In this document: positions 6,807 through 13,882 of the stretch, in pieces
Layout of the letters: each line of letters opens with the position of its first letter
Position numbering within the stretch: the first letter of the stretch is position 1
From: an archaeon
Lineage (GTDB): Archaea > Iainarchaeota > Iainarchaeia > Iainarchaeales > Iainarchaeaceae
Assembly (NCBI GenBank): GCA_024653865.1
Contig: JANLHD010000047.1
Location: 1 to 17,746, forward strand
Length of the DNA stretch: 17,746 nt
Direction of reading: 5' to 3'
Position numbers and translations under genes: made by a program
The notes under the pieces: generated by a model
Database searches by the model: none
What the model was told of the DNA's origin: nothing
What the model saw: the letters and a program-made list of their open reading frames with translations, nothing else

Positions 6807-8105
6807 TCAGGTTTCGGTTACAAAGCGCACGAGGGAAACCTTGTTGAAGAATTTTTCCGGAAGCGAAAAAATATTGCCATCCGAGAGCCAATACTGCACG
6901 GTCTGCACGAAATCAAACGGCTCCGAAACAAAGCCTACCTGCGCGAAAAAAAGAACCGCCAAAACGAAGCCGTAAATTGCTGCAAAATACACGAGCCACC
7001 TCAATTCCGACTTGTATTTTAGGAGTGCGGCTGTGCCGAGGCAATAGAGAATAAAAAAATGCGCAAAAAAACGGTTCCCAAAAGACCAAGCGGAATGCCA
7101 ATCATGCCAGGCAGAGTAAACCAAAAGATTCAGGAAAAACAAGGACATGAGAAGGAATTTCTTCTCGTGCCTCAAATAATAAAGCCCCGCAATCGAAACA
7201 AGAATTGTCGGAGTCCAGAACAAAATCCCCCTGCTAGGGTCAACGAGGATGTGGAAAATAAATATCGGGAGAGGAAAAAAACCATTTTCATACCCGGAGG
7301 TAAAAGGGTTCCCGAATTGTATTTGGAAGTAAACCAAAATTCCTATTACAAAAGGGGCAAATCCCAAAAGCACCCCCTTAATTTTTTGGTATTCCCCGCG
7401 CAAAAAATAATGCACTAAAAAAGGCAAAATGAAAATTCCATTCGTGTAACGCGTGATTGCGAGCAAACCTATGGCCGCACCCACCAAATAAGGGTTTTCT
7501 TTTTTCTGCAAAACAAAAAAAACCAAAAGCGCAAACAAGCCGGCCTCCATTGCATGGCTATAGCTTGCGCCATACGTTGCCCACCAAATAATGGGAGTTG
7601 AAAAAAAGGCAATCAACAGGGCTAAAGATGTTTCCTTTTGGGAAAAAAATTTGCGAAGGACAATAATTGTTACGAACAGCCCCGCCAAAAAAAATAAACT
7701 AGAGGTCAGTGGAAGCGCAATCATCCTAACCAAAATATCCCCGCCCCTTTCCAAAAAAAGTGCGTCCTTAATGTGGAATATTTCGAAATCATCCAAAAAA
7801 AGTGAAACCGCATAAAGCGGAATGGAAAACAGCGAGAGCCCCGGGGAGTACTTTGAATAATATTGCCCGGTCCGCGGGTTTTGGTCAACAAAAACAGTTT
7901 TTGCTATTTCATTGAACCTGGCGCCATGCTCTAGGTCAAGCGAATTATACCTCGCCACCCCCTCGAGGGTCGCATAATATCCAAACCCATCGCCCACAAT
8001 AACTGGGTTGAAAAAAAGGAAAACGAAAAGCAAAATCGCCGCGATTGCAAATTTTTCGGAAGCCGAAAGCGAGGCAAAAAAATCGCGGATTTCTCGAATG
8101 GCCAA
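6807..8105 (-). CDS. GT-C-like polytopic membrane protein, probable lipid-linked sugar glycosyltransferase
   Basis: This 432-residue protein has about ten hydrophobic segments. After the first segment is VGDGFGYY, an extracytoplasmic loop with an Asp where GT-C enzymes keep a catalytic acidic residue. It is followed by YYSKYSPGLSLFSIPLYAVS, WWATYGASYSHAMEAG, AITRYTNGIFILPFL, DPSRGILFWTPTILVSIAGL and WHDWHSAWSFGNRFFAHF. This pattern is seen in GT39/PMT-like membrane glycosyltransferases of unknown specificity in bacteria and archaea, which use polyprenyl-phosphate sugars outside the membrane. The start appears to be TTG at 8105: an in-frame TAA lies four codons earlier and no ATG intervenes. 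Two TTTTTTAATG boxes precede it in a 20-base tandem repeat. Substrate unknown. Confidence 0.75.
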   Translation of the reverse strand: MAIREIRDFFASLSASEKFAIAAILLFVFLFFNPVIVGDGFGYYATLEGVARYNSLDLEHGARFNEIAKTVFVDQNPRTGQYYSKYSPGLSLFSIPLYAVSLFLDDFEIFHIKDALFLERGGDILVRMIALPLTSSLFFLAGLFVTIIVLRKFFSQKETSLALLIAFFSTPIIWWATYGASYSHAMEAGLFALLVFFVLQKKENPYLVGAAIGLLAITRYTNGIFILPFLVHYFLRGEYQKIKGVLLGFAPFVIGILVYFQIQFGNPFTSGYENGFFPLPIFIFHILVDPSRGILFWTPTILVSIAGLYYLRHEKKFLLMSLFFLNLLVYSAWHDWHSAWSFGNRFFAHFFILYCLGTAALLKYKSELRWLVYFAAIYGFVLAVLFFAQVGFVSEPFDFVQTVQYWLSDGNIFSLPEKFFNKVSLVRFVTET

Positions 8106-8109
8106 CCAA

Positions 8110-8145
8110 AAACCCCATTAAAAAAGCCCAAACCCCATTAAAAAA
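8110..8145 (-). repeat. Tandem 16-base repeat carrying duplicated TATA-like boxes
   Basis: AAACCCCATTAAAAA plus one further A occurs at 8110-8125 and 8130-8145, a period of 20 bases. On the minus strand each copy reads TTTTTTAATGGGGTTT, so the repeat duplicates a TATA-like box in front of the TTG-started membrane-protein gene; the copies are centred about 17 and 36 bases upstream of it. Confidence 0.8.
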
Positions 8146-8229
8146 CCGCGCCGAAAAGCCGCGCCAGTTAGGCTTTTATGGACTTTAAGCCTGATTTTAA
8201 AGGAAATAAAATTCCAAAGGGGCGAGCAG

Positions 8230-9000
8230 ATGACCGGCTTTTCGAATGCCAAAGCAGAAATAGAGAAGGGAATACTAAACCGCGACATGGTTGTAATAGT
8301 GGGCGAGTGCATCGCAGAATACTCCGGCAGGGCGACCTCGAAACTTGCGCGCGGAAAGCGCATGGTGCTAATCAAGGGCGACGGCTCCATATCCATACAC
8401 CAAAACAGGCTGGTGCGCCCCACGAACTACATGGTGAACACCAAAATAGGGTGCCGCGAAGAAAACGCGACATTTGTGATTCGCGCGAACAGGCAAAAGC
8501 CAGCGGAAAAACTCGCGGTGACATTCTACACGGTCCTTGAAATCAAAAGATTCGAAATGGAGCAAAGCGATGATTTGCGCCTCTCCGGGAGCGAAAGGGA
8601 TTTGAACGAAATACTAATGCAGGACCTCTCCATGATAGAGCCGGGGCTAAAGCCAATCAACCAACAGCAGCACTTTAGGAGAGGAATTTGCGACATCATC
8701 GCCGAAGACAGGGACGGCAACTTCGTGATTGTGGAACTAAAGAGAAGGGAGGCGGATTTTGCCGCTGTAACACAGCTCCAAAGGTACATGAAAGAGGTCG
8801 AAAAACTCAAGAGCATAAAGGCGCGCGGAATTTTGCTCGCGCCATCAATCCGCAAAAACGCGCTCGAATTATTGGAACAATACGGCCTTGAGTTCGCAAA
8901 GCTAGATTTTGAACTAACCCCCCACGATTCCGCGAGCAAGGCGAAAATAATTGGCCTTGAAACAAAACAGCAAACCCTGGCACAGCACCTCGCGAAGTAA
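8230..9000 (+). CDS. nucS: Endonuclease NucS (mismatch/branched-DNA endonuclease)
   Basis: This 256-residue protein matches archaeal NucS/EndoMS, a dimeric PD-(D/E)xK nuclease that cuts mismatched or branched DNA and works with PCNA. The N-terminal beta-domain includes VVIVGECIAEYSGRATSKL (21-39) and KGDGSISIHQN (49-59). The catalytic domain has GICDIIAEDRDGNFVIVELKRR, with D155, E169 and K171, then Q182 and Y186 (TQLQRYM). Spacing between these residues is as in characterised members. The last residues, QQTLAQHL (247-254), resemble a PCNA-interacting box (Q-x-x-L-x-x-aromatic-aromatic) with His/Leu at the aromatic positions. The chosen ATG matches the homologous N-terminus. TTTTAAA at 8195-8201 is a possible TATA box and GGGG at 8219-8222 a weak ribosome site. 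Confidence 0.95.
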   Translation: MTGFSNAKAEIEKGILNRDMVVIVGECIAEYSGRATSKLARGKRMVLIKGDGSISIHQNRLVRPTNYMVNTKIGCREENATFVIRANRQKPAEKLAVTFYTVLEIKRFEMEQSDDLRLSGSERDLNEILMQDLSMIEPGLKPINQQQHFRRGICDIIAEDRDGNFVIVELKRREADFAAVTQLQRYMKEVEKLKSIKARGILLAPSIRKNALELLEQYGLEFAKLDFELTPHDSASKAKIIGLETKQQTLAQHLAK

Positions 9001-9060
9001 ACCAAAAAATTGCACGAACCGTTAAATTCCACAAAAAACAACATATTTTAGTCGATTCAC

Positions 9061-9387
9061 ATGGATTCACTCTCTGAAAAGCACTGCACAAAGCCAAAAG
9101 AAACCGATATGCCATTGCAGCGTGAAAAGGCAAAAGAATTTGCCGCAAAGGTCCCGACATGGACACTTGAAGTCAAAAAAATTTCACGCAGATTCCAATT
9201 CGACGATTTTGAAAAGGCAATGGAATTCGCAAACAAGGTCGCGGCAATTGCAAAAGAGCAGGACCATCACCCAAACATCCATATTTCCTACAACAAGGTC
9301 ATGCTCGAGCTCAGCACGCACAAAATCGGCGGCCTGCATAAAAATGACTTTATCCTCGCGGCAAAAATAGATAAAATTTTGAATTAA
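9061..9387 (+). CDS. Pterin-4a-carbinolamine dehydratase family protein
   Basis: This 108-residue single-domain protein has the signature EQDHHPNIHISYNKVMLEL, with H69, H70 and P71, then STHKIGGLHKNDF with H87 and D96, the catalytic arrangement of the family. The family dehydrates 4a-hydroxytetrahydropterin, recycling the cofactor of aromatic amino acid hydroxylases. No hydroxylase is in view and many prokaryotes with this gene lack one, so the true role may be another pterin, possibly molybdenum cofactor metabolism as proposed for the family. The N-terminus (MDSLSEKHCTKP) resembles the usual start with its conserved Cys, supporting ATG 9061 over M17. GTTAAATT at 9021-9028 is a possible TATA box. 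It converges with the CNNM-type gene. Confidence 0.93.
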   Translation: MDSLSEKHCTKPKETDMPLQREKAKEFAAKVPTWTLEVKKISRRFQFDDFEKAMEFANKVAAIAKEQDHHPNIHISYNKVMLELSTHKIGGLHKNDFILAAKIDKILN

Positions 9388-9426
9388 ATCCGGATTTTGA
9401 ATTAAAAATTAATTAGAAATTCGGAT
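9388..9426. terminator. Inverted repeat between convergent genes, likely bidirectional terminator
   Basis: ATCCGGATTT (9388-9397) pairs with AAATTCGGAT (9417-9426) over 10 positions with one G-T wobble, around a 19-base AT-rich loop. It starts right after the dehydratase stop (9387) and ends two bases before the stop of the opposing gene (9429), where a terminator for both is expected. Confidence 0.6.
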
Positions 9427-9428
9427 GG

Positions 9429-10664
9429 TTATTTTATTACGCGCACGAGCTCGACTTTCGGGCCGTCCATTTTTTCAACAACGAATTTCAGGTCTGAAAT
9501 CACGACCTCGTCCTTTTCCTTGGGCACCCGGTCCATTGCGCCTATTATGAGCCCCGCAACCGTCTCAAAATCAGCGGATTTGAGCGGAACCTTTAGCGCC
9601 TTGCTCAAAGAATCCAAAGTGATTTGGCCCTCGACCAAAAACTCGTTGCGCCCAATTTTTTTTATCGTGGGCTCAACATCTGTTTCATCCACTATTTCCC
9701 CAACGATTTCCTCCAGGATATCCTCAATGGTAACAAGCCCCACTGTGCCACCGTATTCATCCACGACTATTGCAAGGTGCTGCTTTTTGCGCTGGAATTC
9801 CTTCAAAAGCTTGTCAATCTTCTTGTTGGCAAACACATAAATCGGTTCCCTCGCAAGCTTGTCCACCAACACGTCGCCTTTTTTTCTGTGGGTCGAGCCG
9901 AAGTAATCCCTCACGTGGAAAACCCCGACAATATCGTCCAAATCATCCTTGTAAACAGGCACCCTTGAGTGTTCGCGCAAAATCCCCTTGCTAATTTTCC
10001 CCACCTTTGTGCCAGATTCCACCGCAACTATTTCAGAGCGCGTGGTCATGACATCCTCAACCGTGATATCGTTTAGCCGGAAGATGCGGTGTATCATTTC
10101 TTTTTCCTCCTTCTGGATTGCGCCCTCTTCCGCGCCCAGCGAAACCACGGTTTTTACCTCATCCTCGGTGAGGATTTGCACGCCCTTGTCCCCGCCCAAA
10201 ACCTTTACAAAATAACCGGTTATGTGGTTTAGGATAAAAATAATTGGGAAAAAAAGCACCGAAAAGAATTTCACGAGCGGAGACGCCGTGAGGGCAATGA
10301 ACTCATTGTGCTTTAGAGCAAGCGACTTCGGGGTTATTTCCCCAAAAATGAGCACAGCCACCGTAATGACGCCGGTCGCAAGGGCTATCCCAACATCCCC
10401 CGGGTATACCTGCAGGGCAAGAGCGGTCGCAAGGGAAGCCGCGGAAACATTCACTAAGTTATTTCCAATAAGAATCGTGTTCAAGAGGGTCTGTGGGTCG
10501 GATTTTAATTCCGCGAGCAAAACGGCATTCTTGGCGTTGGAAGAAACGAGCTTTCTGAGCTTGACCCTGCTGATCGAAAAAAATGCCAATTCCACCGCTG
10601 AAAAAAACGCAGAGAACAAAATTAGTATTACCAGGATAATGATGTTTGTTTCAAAAGACGCCAT
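9429..10664 (-). CDS. CNNM/CorC-type transporter (DUF21 - CBS pair - CorC_HlyC)
   Basis: This 411-residue protein has the three-part layout of CNNM/CorC (formerly hemolysin C-like) proteins, which move or regulate Mg2+ and related cations. The DUF21 membrane part (about 1-190) has FFSAVELAFFSISRVKLRKL, NTILIGNNLVNVSAASLATA and VLIFGEITPKSLAL. The CBS pair (about 205-325) includes ITVEDVMTTRSEIVAV and HLAIVVDEYGGTVGLVTIED followed by EEIVGEIVDETD. The C-terminal CorC_HlyC domain (about 335-411) has EFLVEGQITLDSLSKAL and DFETVAGLIIGAM. The CBS pair usually binds an adenine nucleotide and links transport to energy state. It has its own TATA-like box and an upstream palindrome. The ion carried cannot be read from the sequence. 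Confidence 0.93.
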   Translation of the reverse strand: MASFETNIIILVILILFSAFFSAVELAFFSISRVKLRKLVSSNAKNAVLLAELKSDPQTLLNTILIGNNLVNVSAASLATALALQVYPGDVGIALATGVITVAVLIFGEITPKSLALKHNEFIALTASPLVKFFSVLFFPIIFILNHITGYFVKVLGGDKGVQILTEDEVKTVVSLGAEEGAIQKEEKEMIHRIFRLNDITVEDVMTTRSEIVAVESGTKVGKISKGILREHSRVPVYKDDLDDIVGVFHVRDYFGSTHRKKGDVLVDKLAREPIYVFANKKIDKLLKEFQRKKQHLAIVVDEYGGTVGLVTIEDILEEIVGEIVDETDVEPTIKKIGRNEFLVEGQITLDSLSKALKVPLKSADFETVAGLIIGAMDRVPKEKDEVVISDLKFVVEKMDGPKVELVRVIK

Positions 10665-10685
10665 TCACATTCAACCCTTTTTCCC

Positions 10686-10695
10686 GATAAAAATT
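10686..10695 (-). promoter_or_regulatory. Candidate TATA box for the CNNM-type gene
   Basis: The minus strand reads ATTTTTATC, centred 26 bases before the ATG at 10664, the spacing of a leaderless archaeal promoter. Confidence 0.5.
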
Positions 10696-10707
10696 TGTGA
10701 ATTCACA
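10696..10707. promoter_or_regulatory. 12-base palindrome upstream of the CNNM-type promoter
   Basis: TGTGAATTCACA is a perfect palindrome sitting directly upstream of the TATA-like box (10686-10695), over the position where TFB would contact DNA. It could be a transcription factor site; chance is not excluded. Confidence 0.35.
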
Positions 10708-10741
10708 CGACCTAAAAAAAATTCCGATTTCAAAAAAGGCT

Positions 10742-12010
10742 TCAGCCCCTCAAAATCCTTGCGGAAAAAACGCTTTCCCGCGCCAATTGCGGCTCTATTT
10801 GCAATAGCCTGTTGTATTTGGCAACGCGCTCGCTTCTCGCCGGCGCGCCGAACTTGCTCTGCCCGCAGCCAAGGCCCACCACGAGGTCGGCTATGAATGC
10901 ATCCTCGGTTTCTCCCGAGCGATGCGAAACAACCGTGCTCCAATTGCTCCTCTTTGCAAGAAGCGCGGCGTCAATGGATTCGCTCACCGTCCCAATTTGG
11001 TTCACCTTCAACAAAAGAGAATTGCACGCCTTTTCCTCTATCGCGGTTTTCATCCTCTCAACGTTCGTGACCAGCAAGTCATCGCCCACTAGCTGTATTT
11101 TTTTTCCGAGCTTCGAGTTCAATTCCTTCCAGCCCTGCCAATCATCCTCCGCCATGCCGTCCTCTATTGAAACTATGCCGAATTTTTCTACAAGGCCCGC
11201 GTAAAAATCCGAGAGTTCGCCCGCGGAAAAAGATTTTGCGCCAATTGAATATTTTCCGTTTTCGAAAAACTCCGAAGAGGCGCAATCAAGCGCTATGGAA
11301 ATCTTTTTCCCATACCCCGCCTCCTCGCAGGCAAGCAGCATCAATTCAAGGCGGTCCTCGACATTCTCCATCGGGGGAACGAATCCGCCCTCATCGCCGA
11401 GCAGAGTCGCCTGGCTGCCGAATTTTTTTTTGAGCATTTTTTTCAGCACGTGGTAGGTTTCAGCGCCCGCCTGCAGTGCATCGGAAAAGGACGAAAAGTT
11501 CATTGGCATTAGCATGTGCTCTTGGATGTCGTTTTCCTTGCCCGCGTGCTTGCCGCCATTTAGGACATTTAATTGCGGAATCGGAAGCAGCGGCCTTTTT
11601 TGCCCGGCAATTTGCGCCACCAAATCATACACCGCAATGCCCTTCTCGGCCGCAAGCGCCCGCGTATAGGACATGGAAATCCCGAGCATTGCATTTGCCC
11701 CGAGATTTGACTTGTTCTTGGTGCCATCAAGTTTTATGAGCGCGTCATCGAGCTCTTTTTGGGAGGAAAAATCCTTTCCCGAAACAGCCTTGGAAATTTG
11801 GTTATTTACGTTGGAAACCGCCTTTTGGACGCCGTTTCCCCCGAATGCAGAATCCTTGTCGCGCAATTCGAGCGCCTCGTGCTTTCCCGTGGAGGCGCCG
11901 CTTGGCACCATTGCAGAAAACGCGCCTTTTTGCGTGAGGACCTCGGCCCAAACCGTGGGATTCCCCCTCGAGTCAAGAACCTGCCTCGCGTGAACCCTTT
12001 TAATTAGCAT
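10742..12010 (-). CDS. eno: Enolase (phosphopyruvate hydratase)
   Basis: Enolase interconverts 2-phosphoglycerate and phosphoenolpyruvate in glycolysis and gluconeogenesis. The 422-residue protein is full length. The N-terminal domain has RQVLDSRGNPTVWAEV (9-24) and VPSGASTGKHEALELRD with the mobile Ser loop. The barrel has E207 in GDEGGF, metal ligands D242 (ALDCASSEF), E283 (SIEDGMAEDDW) and D310 (LVGDDLLVTN), catalytic K335 in LLLKVNQIGT, SHRSGETED (362-370) and K386 in GQSKFGAPARSERVAKYN. The usual Thr after that lysine (KTGAP) is Phe here. It is followed 77 bases on by the CNNM-type gene on the same strand. A strong TATA-like box and a 14-base palindrome precede the start, suggesting regulated transcription. 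Confidence 0.97.
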   Translation of the reverse strand: MLIKRVHARQVLDSRGNPTVWAEVLTQKGAFSAMVPSGASTGKHEALELRDKDSAFGGNGVQKAVSNVNNQISKAVSGKDFSSQKELDDALIKLDGTKNKSNLGANAMLGISMSYTRALAAEKGIAVYDLVAQIAGQKRPLLPIPQLNVLNGGKHAGKENDIQEHMLMPMNFSSFSDALQAGAETYHVLKKMLKKKFGSQATLLGDEGGFVPPMENVEDRLELMLLACEEAGYGKKISIALDCASSEFFENGKYSIGAKSFSAGELSDFYAGLVEKFGIVSIEDGMAEDDWQGWKELNSKLGKKIQLVGDDLLVTNVERMKTAIEEKACNSLLLKVNQIGTVSESIDAALLAKRSNWSTVVSHRSGETEDAFIADLVVGLGCGQSKFGAPARSERVAKYNRLLQIEPQLARESVFSARILRG

Positions 12011-12021
12011 GAACTTACCAG

Positions 12022-12035
12022 CAACAATATTGTTG
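12022..12035. promoter_or_regulatory. 14-base perfect palindrome, candidate operator of the enolase gene
   Basis: CAACAATATTGTTG is its own reverse complement. It lies between the TATA-like box (12041-12050) and the enolase ATG (12010), over the expected transcription start, where a bound repressor would block RNA polymerase. Confidence 0.5.
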
Positions 12036-12040
12036 GAAAA

Positions 12041-12050
12041 ATTATATTAA
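12041..12050 (-). promoter_or_regulatory. Candidate TATA box for the enolase gene
   Basis: The minus strand reads TTAATATAAT, centred about 35 bases before the enolase ATG, implying a leader of only a few bases. Confidence 0.55.
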
Positions 12051-12076
12051 GGTACTCCCCAAGGCGCTTTAGAGGC

Positions 12077-12781
12077 TTATTTTGGCCCCAAAACGCTCTT
12101 TTTGACCAAACCATCCAATTTGGTGCCGTCAAAGAGCTCAAGCTTTAGCTTGTTGAAAACATAGGTTTCGAGAAAGCGCACATCCTGCCTCGGGAATTTG
12201 CCCAAAATAATTTTCTTCAAATCCTCTTCGGCAAAAGAAATGTAATTCAGGCCGTTGATTTTCTCCGGCAAGGGCCTGTTGCGCTCGCTCAAAGATTCCT
12301 TCACAATGAAAAAATCCACGCCAGAAAACCTCGTGGAGTAAAAGGCATCGAACCAAATATCGTGGCAAATAAGCGCCGAGTCCTCGCGCGTGGCCGCCCC
12401 TTGCGCGAACAAATCATCCATTGCACGCTGCTTGAAAAACTCATCCACAAAATCCGGGTCGGACTCGAGGTTCGCAAGGCGCCTCTCGCGATCCATTTCC
12501 TCAAGGGAATTCAGGTACTCCTTTGTAACGAAATGGATGTTCTCCTTTTTGAAATGCTTTGCCGCAGGGGATTTTGAAAGCTTTTCTTTCGCCTTTTTTT
12601 CCTCGAACCCCAAGAAAAGCCGCAGCGAAACAACGCCCTTTTTCTCAAGGCCCGAAAGAAACTCCATTGCCGAAGCGATTTTTTTTGCGTCAACTTTTGG
12701 GTTAATTAGCCCCGGGGCGAGCACGTCATCGTGCACGAAAAAAAGGTTCCTTTTCACCGCGTTTTTTTCATCCAGCTTCAT
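12077..12781 (-). CDS. Uncharacterised cytosolic alpha/beta protein
   Basis: This 234-residue protein was not recognised. It has no signal peptide or membrane segment and is rich in charged residues. Hydrophobic beta-like strings alternate with amphipathic helices: NLFFVHDDVL (12-21), VVSLRLFLGF, NIHFVTKEYL, SALICHDIWF, VDFFIVKESL and LNYISFAEEDL, a pattern that suggests a Rossmann-like or PIN-like alpha/beta fold. Asp pairs (HDD near residue 18, CHD near residue 140) lie at strand ends and could form an active site, but no family motif can be named. It has its own TATA-like box (TTTTAAG, 12806-12812) 28 bases upstream and is divergent from prs. It ends just before the enolase promoter, so it is probably transcribed alone or with read-through. 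Coding is well supported by length, start context and composition. Confidence 0.8.
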   Translation of the reverse strand: MKLDEKNAVKRNLFFVHDDVLAPGLINPKVDAKKIASAMEFLSGLEKKGVVSLRLFLGFEEKKAKEKLSKSPAAKHFKKENIHFVTKEYLNSLEEMDRERRLANLESDPDFVDEFFKQRAMDDLFAQGAATREDSALICHDIWFDAFYSTRFSGVDFFIVKESLSERNRPLPEKINGLNYISFAEEDLKKIILGKFPRQDVRFLETYVFNKLKLELFDGTKLDGLVKKSVLGPK

Positions 12782-12805
12782 GAATAAAATTTAAGGCAAA
12801 AAGAA

Positions 12806-12812
12806 CTTAAAA
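12806..12812 (-). promoter_or_regulatory. Candidate TATA box for the uncharacterised gene
   Basis: The minus strand reads TTTTAAG inside GGTTTTAAGTTC, about 28 bases before the ATG at 12781. Confidence 0.45.
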
Positions 12813-12820
12813 CCACGGAC

Positions 12821-12849
12821 GCGCAATACGCGCGCAATACGCGCACAAC
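12821..12849. repeat. Short direct repeats in the divergent promoter region
   Basis: GCGCAATAC occurs at 12821-12829 and 12832-12840, followed by the variant GCGCACAAC at 12841-12849. The spacing of 11 then 9 bases is close to one helical turn, so a protein could bind the same face. The repeats lie between the promoters of the uncharacterised gene and prs. Confidence 0.7.
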
Positions 12850-12867
12850 GGGCACCTAGGAAACAAG

Positions 12868-12875
12868 TATATAAA
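12868..12875 (+). promoter_or_regulatory. TATA box for prs
   Basis: TATATAAA is centred about 33 bases before the prs ATG (12905). It is the closest match to the archaeal consensus in the window and implies a leader of only a few bases. Confidence 0.65.
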
Positions 12876-12881
12876 CCCTAC

Positions 12882-12901
12882 AATCATAAGTATTTACGAT
12901 T
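12882..12901. promoter_or_regulatory. Imperfect palindrome at the prs transcription start, possible operator
   Basis: AATCATAAGTATTTACGATT pairs with itself at 8 of 10 symmetric positions. It lies between the TATA box and the ATG, the same geometry as the enolase palindrome. Confidence 0.3.
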
Positions 12902-12904
12902 CAA

Positions 12905-13849
12905 ATGCCAAGGCTACCGCTCGCCATTTTTTCTGGAAGCAGCAATCCTGCGCTTGCACAGGAAATCGCCGCCAACCTCAAGAAAAAGCTCGGCAAAATC
13001 GAGCTCAAAAAATTCGCCGACGGCGAAACATACGTCAACTACCTCGAAACCGTCCGCGGAAAGGACGTTTACCTCATACAAAGCACCTGCAACCCCGCAA
13101 ACGACCATTTAATGGAACTGCTCATCATGATTGACGCAGCAAAACGCGCCGCCGCGGAAAAAATAACCTGCCTAATCCCCTACTACGGGTACGCAAAACA
13201 GGACAGGAAAGCAAACGACCGCGAGCCGATAACCGCAAAGCTGGTTGCCGAACTTTTGCAATCCGCGGGAGCCGACGCGGTCATCACAATGGATTTGCAC
13301 GCGGATCAAATACAAGGATTTTTTGACATACGCGCGGACTTTCTGTACGCCTCCGGCCCTCTTGTGAAATACTTCAAAAGCAAGCAGCTCTCAAACATTG
13401 TGGTGGTGTCTCCCGACGTTGGGAGCTCGAGAAGGGCAAGGGCATACGCAAAGAGGCTCGGCGCGGAACTCGCAATAATCGACAAGAGAAGGCCAAAGCC
13501 CAATGTGAGCGAAGTAATGCATTTGATTGGAAGCGTAGAGGGAAAAATTGCGGTGGTTGTGGACGATGAAATAAACACCGCGGGAACAATCTGCAACGCG
13601 GCACAAGCAGTCATGAAGAACGGCGCAAAAGAGGTTTACGCGCTTGCAAGCCACGCAGTATTTGCGGGCAACGCAATCGAGAGGCTTGAGAAAAGCGAGT
13701 TCAAGGAAATAATCGTGACAAACAGCATTCCGCTCAGGAAAAAAATTTCAAAAGTCAAGGTTGTTTCAATCGCGCCCATGCTCGCCGAAGCAATCAAGCG
13801 AACCAACGAGCACGGCTCAATCTCAAACTTATTGAACCCCTCAAAATAA
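12905..13849 (+). CDS. prs: Ribose-phosphate pyrophosphokinase (PRPP synthetase)
   Basis: This 314-residue enzyme transfers pyrophosphate from ATP to ribose 5-phosphate, making PRPP for nucleotides and for NadC. Motifs: FSGSSNPALAQEIA (9-22), KKFADGETYVNY (35-46), DVYLIQSTCNPANDHLMELL, IPYYGYAKQDRKANDREPIT (91-110), TMDLHADQIQGFFDI (128-142), VVSPDVGSSRRARAYAKRLG, IIDKRRPKPN with K194, and the PRPP loop VVVDDEINTAGT (217-228). The protein closely follows the bacterial-type class I enzyme over its full length. The loop has Asn (N224) where most enzymes have the second Asp of DDxxDTAGT, a position that contacts the ribose. A strong TATA box with a very short leader lies upstream. Confidence 0.96.
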   Translation: MPRLPLAIFSGSSNPALAQEIAANLKKKLGKIELKKFADGETYVNYLETVRGKDVYLIQSTCNPANDHLMELLIMIDAAKRAAAEKITCLIPYYGYAKQDRKANDREPITAKLVAELLQSAGADAVITMDLHADQIQGFFDIRADFLYASGPLVKYFKSKQLSNIVVVSPDVGSSRRARAYAKRLGAELAIIDKRRPKPNVSEVMHLIGSVEGKIAVVVDDEINTAGTICNAAQAVMKNGAKEVYALASHAVFAGNAIERLEKSEFKEIIVTNSIPLRKKISKVKVVSIAPMLAEAIKRTNEHGSISNLLNPSK

Positions 13850-13882
13850 CAAAAAAACTAAAAAAATCAAGAAAGTGACTCC

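Noticed and set aside
8178-8540. A 120-codon plus-strand ORF overlapping the start of nucS in another frame
   Set aside because: Its translation is not protein-like past the overlap, whereas the nucS frame matches the family from its ATG onward.
10222-10896. A 224-codon plus-strand ORF spanning the CNNM-type and enolase genes
   Set aside because: Antisense to two well-identified genes and their promoter.
12821-12849. Possible CRISPR-like short repeats
   Set aside because: Units are only 9 bases with 0-2 base spacing and no spacers, so not a CRISPR array.
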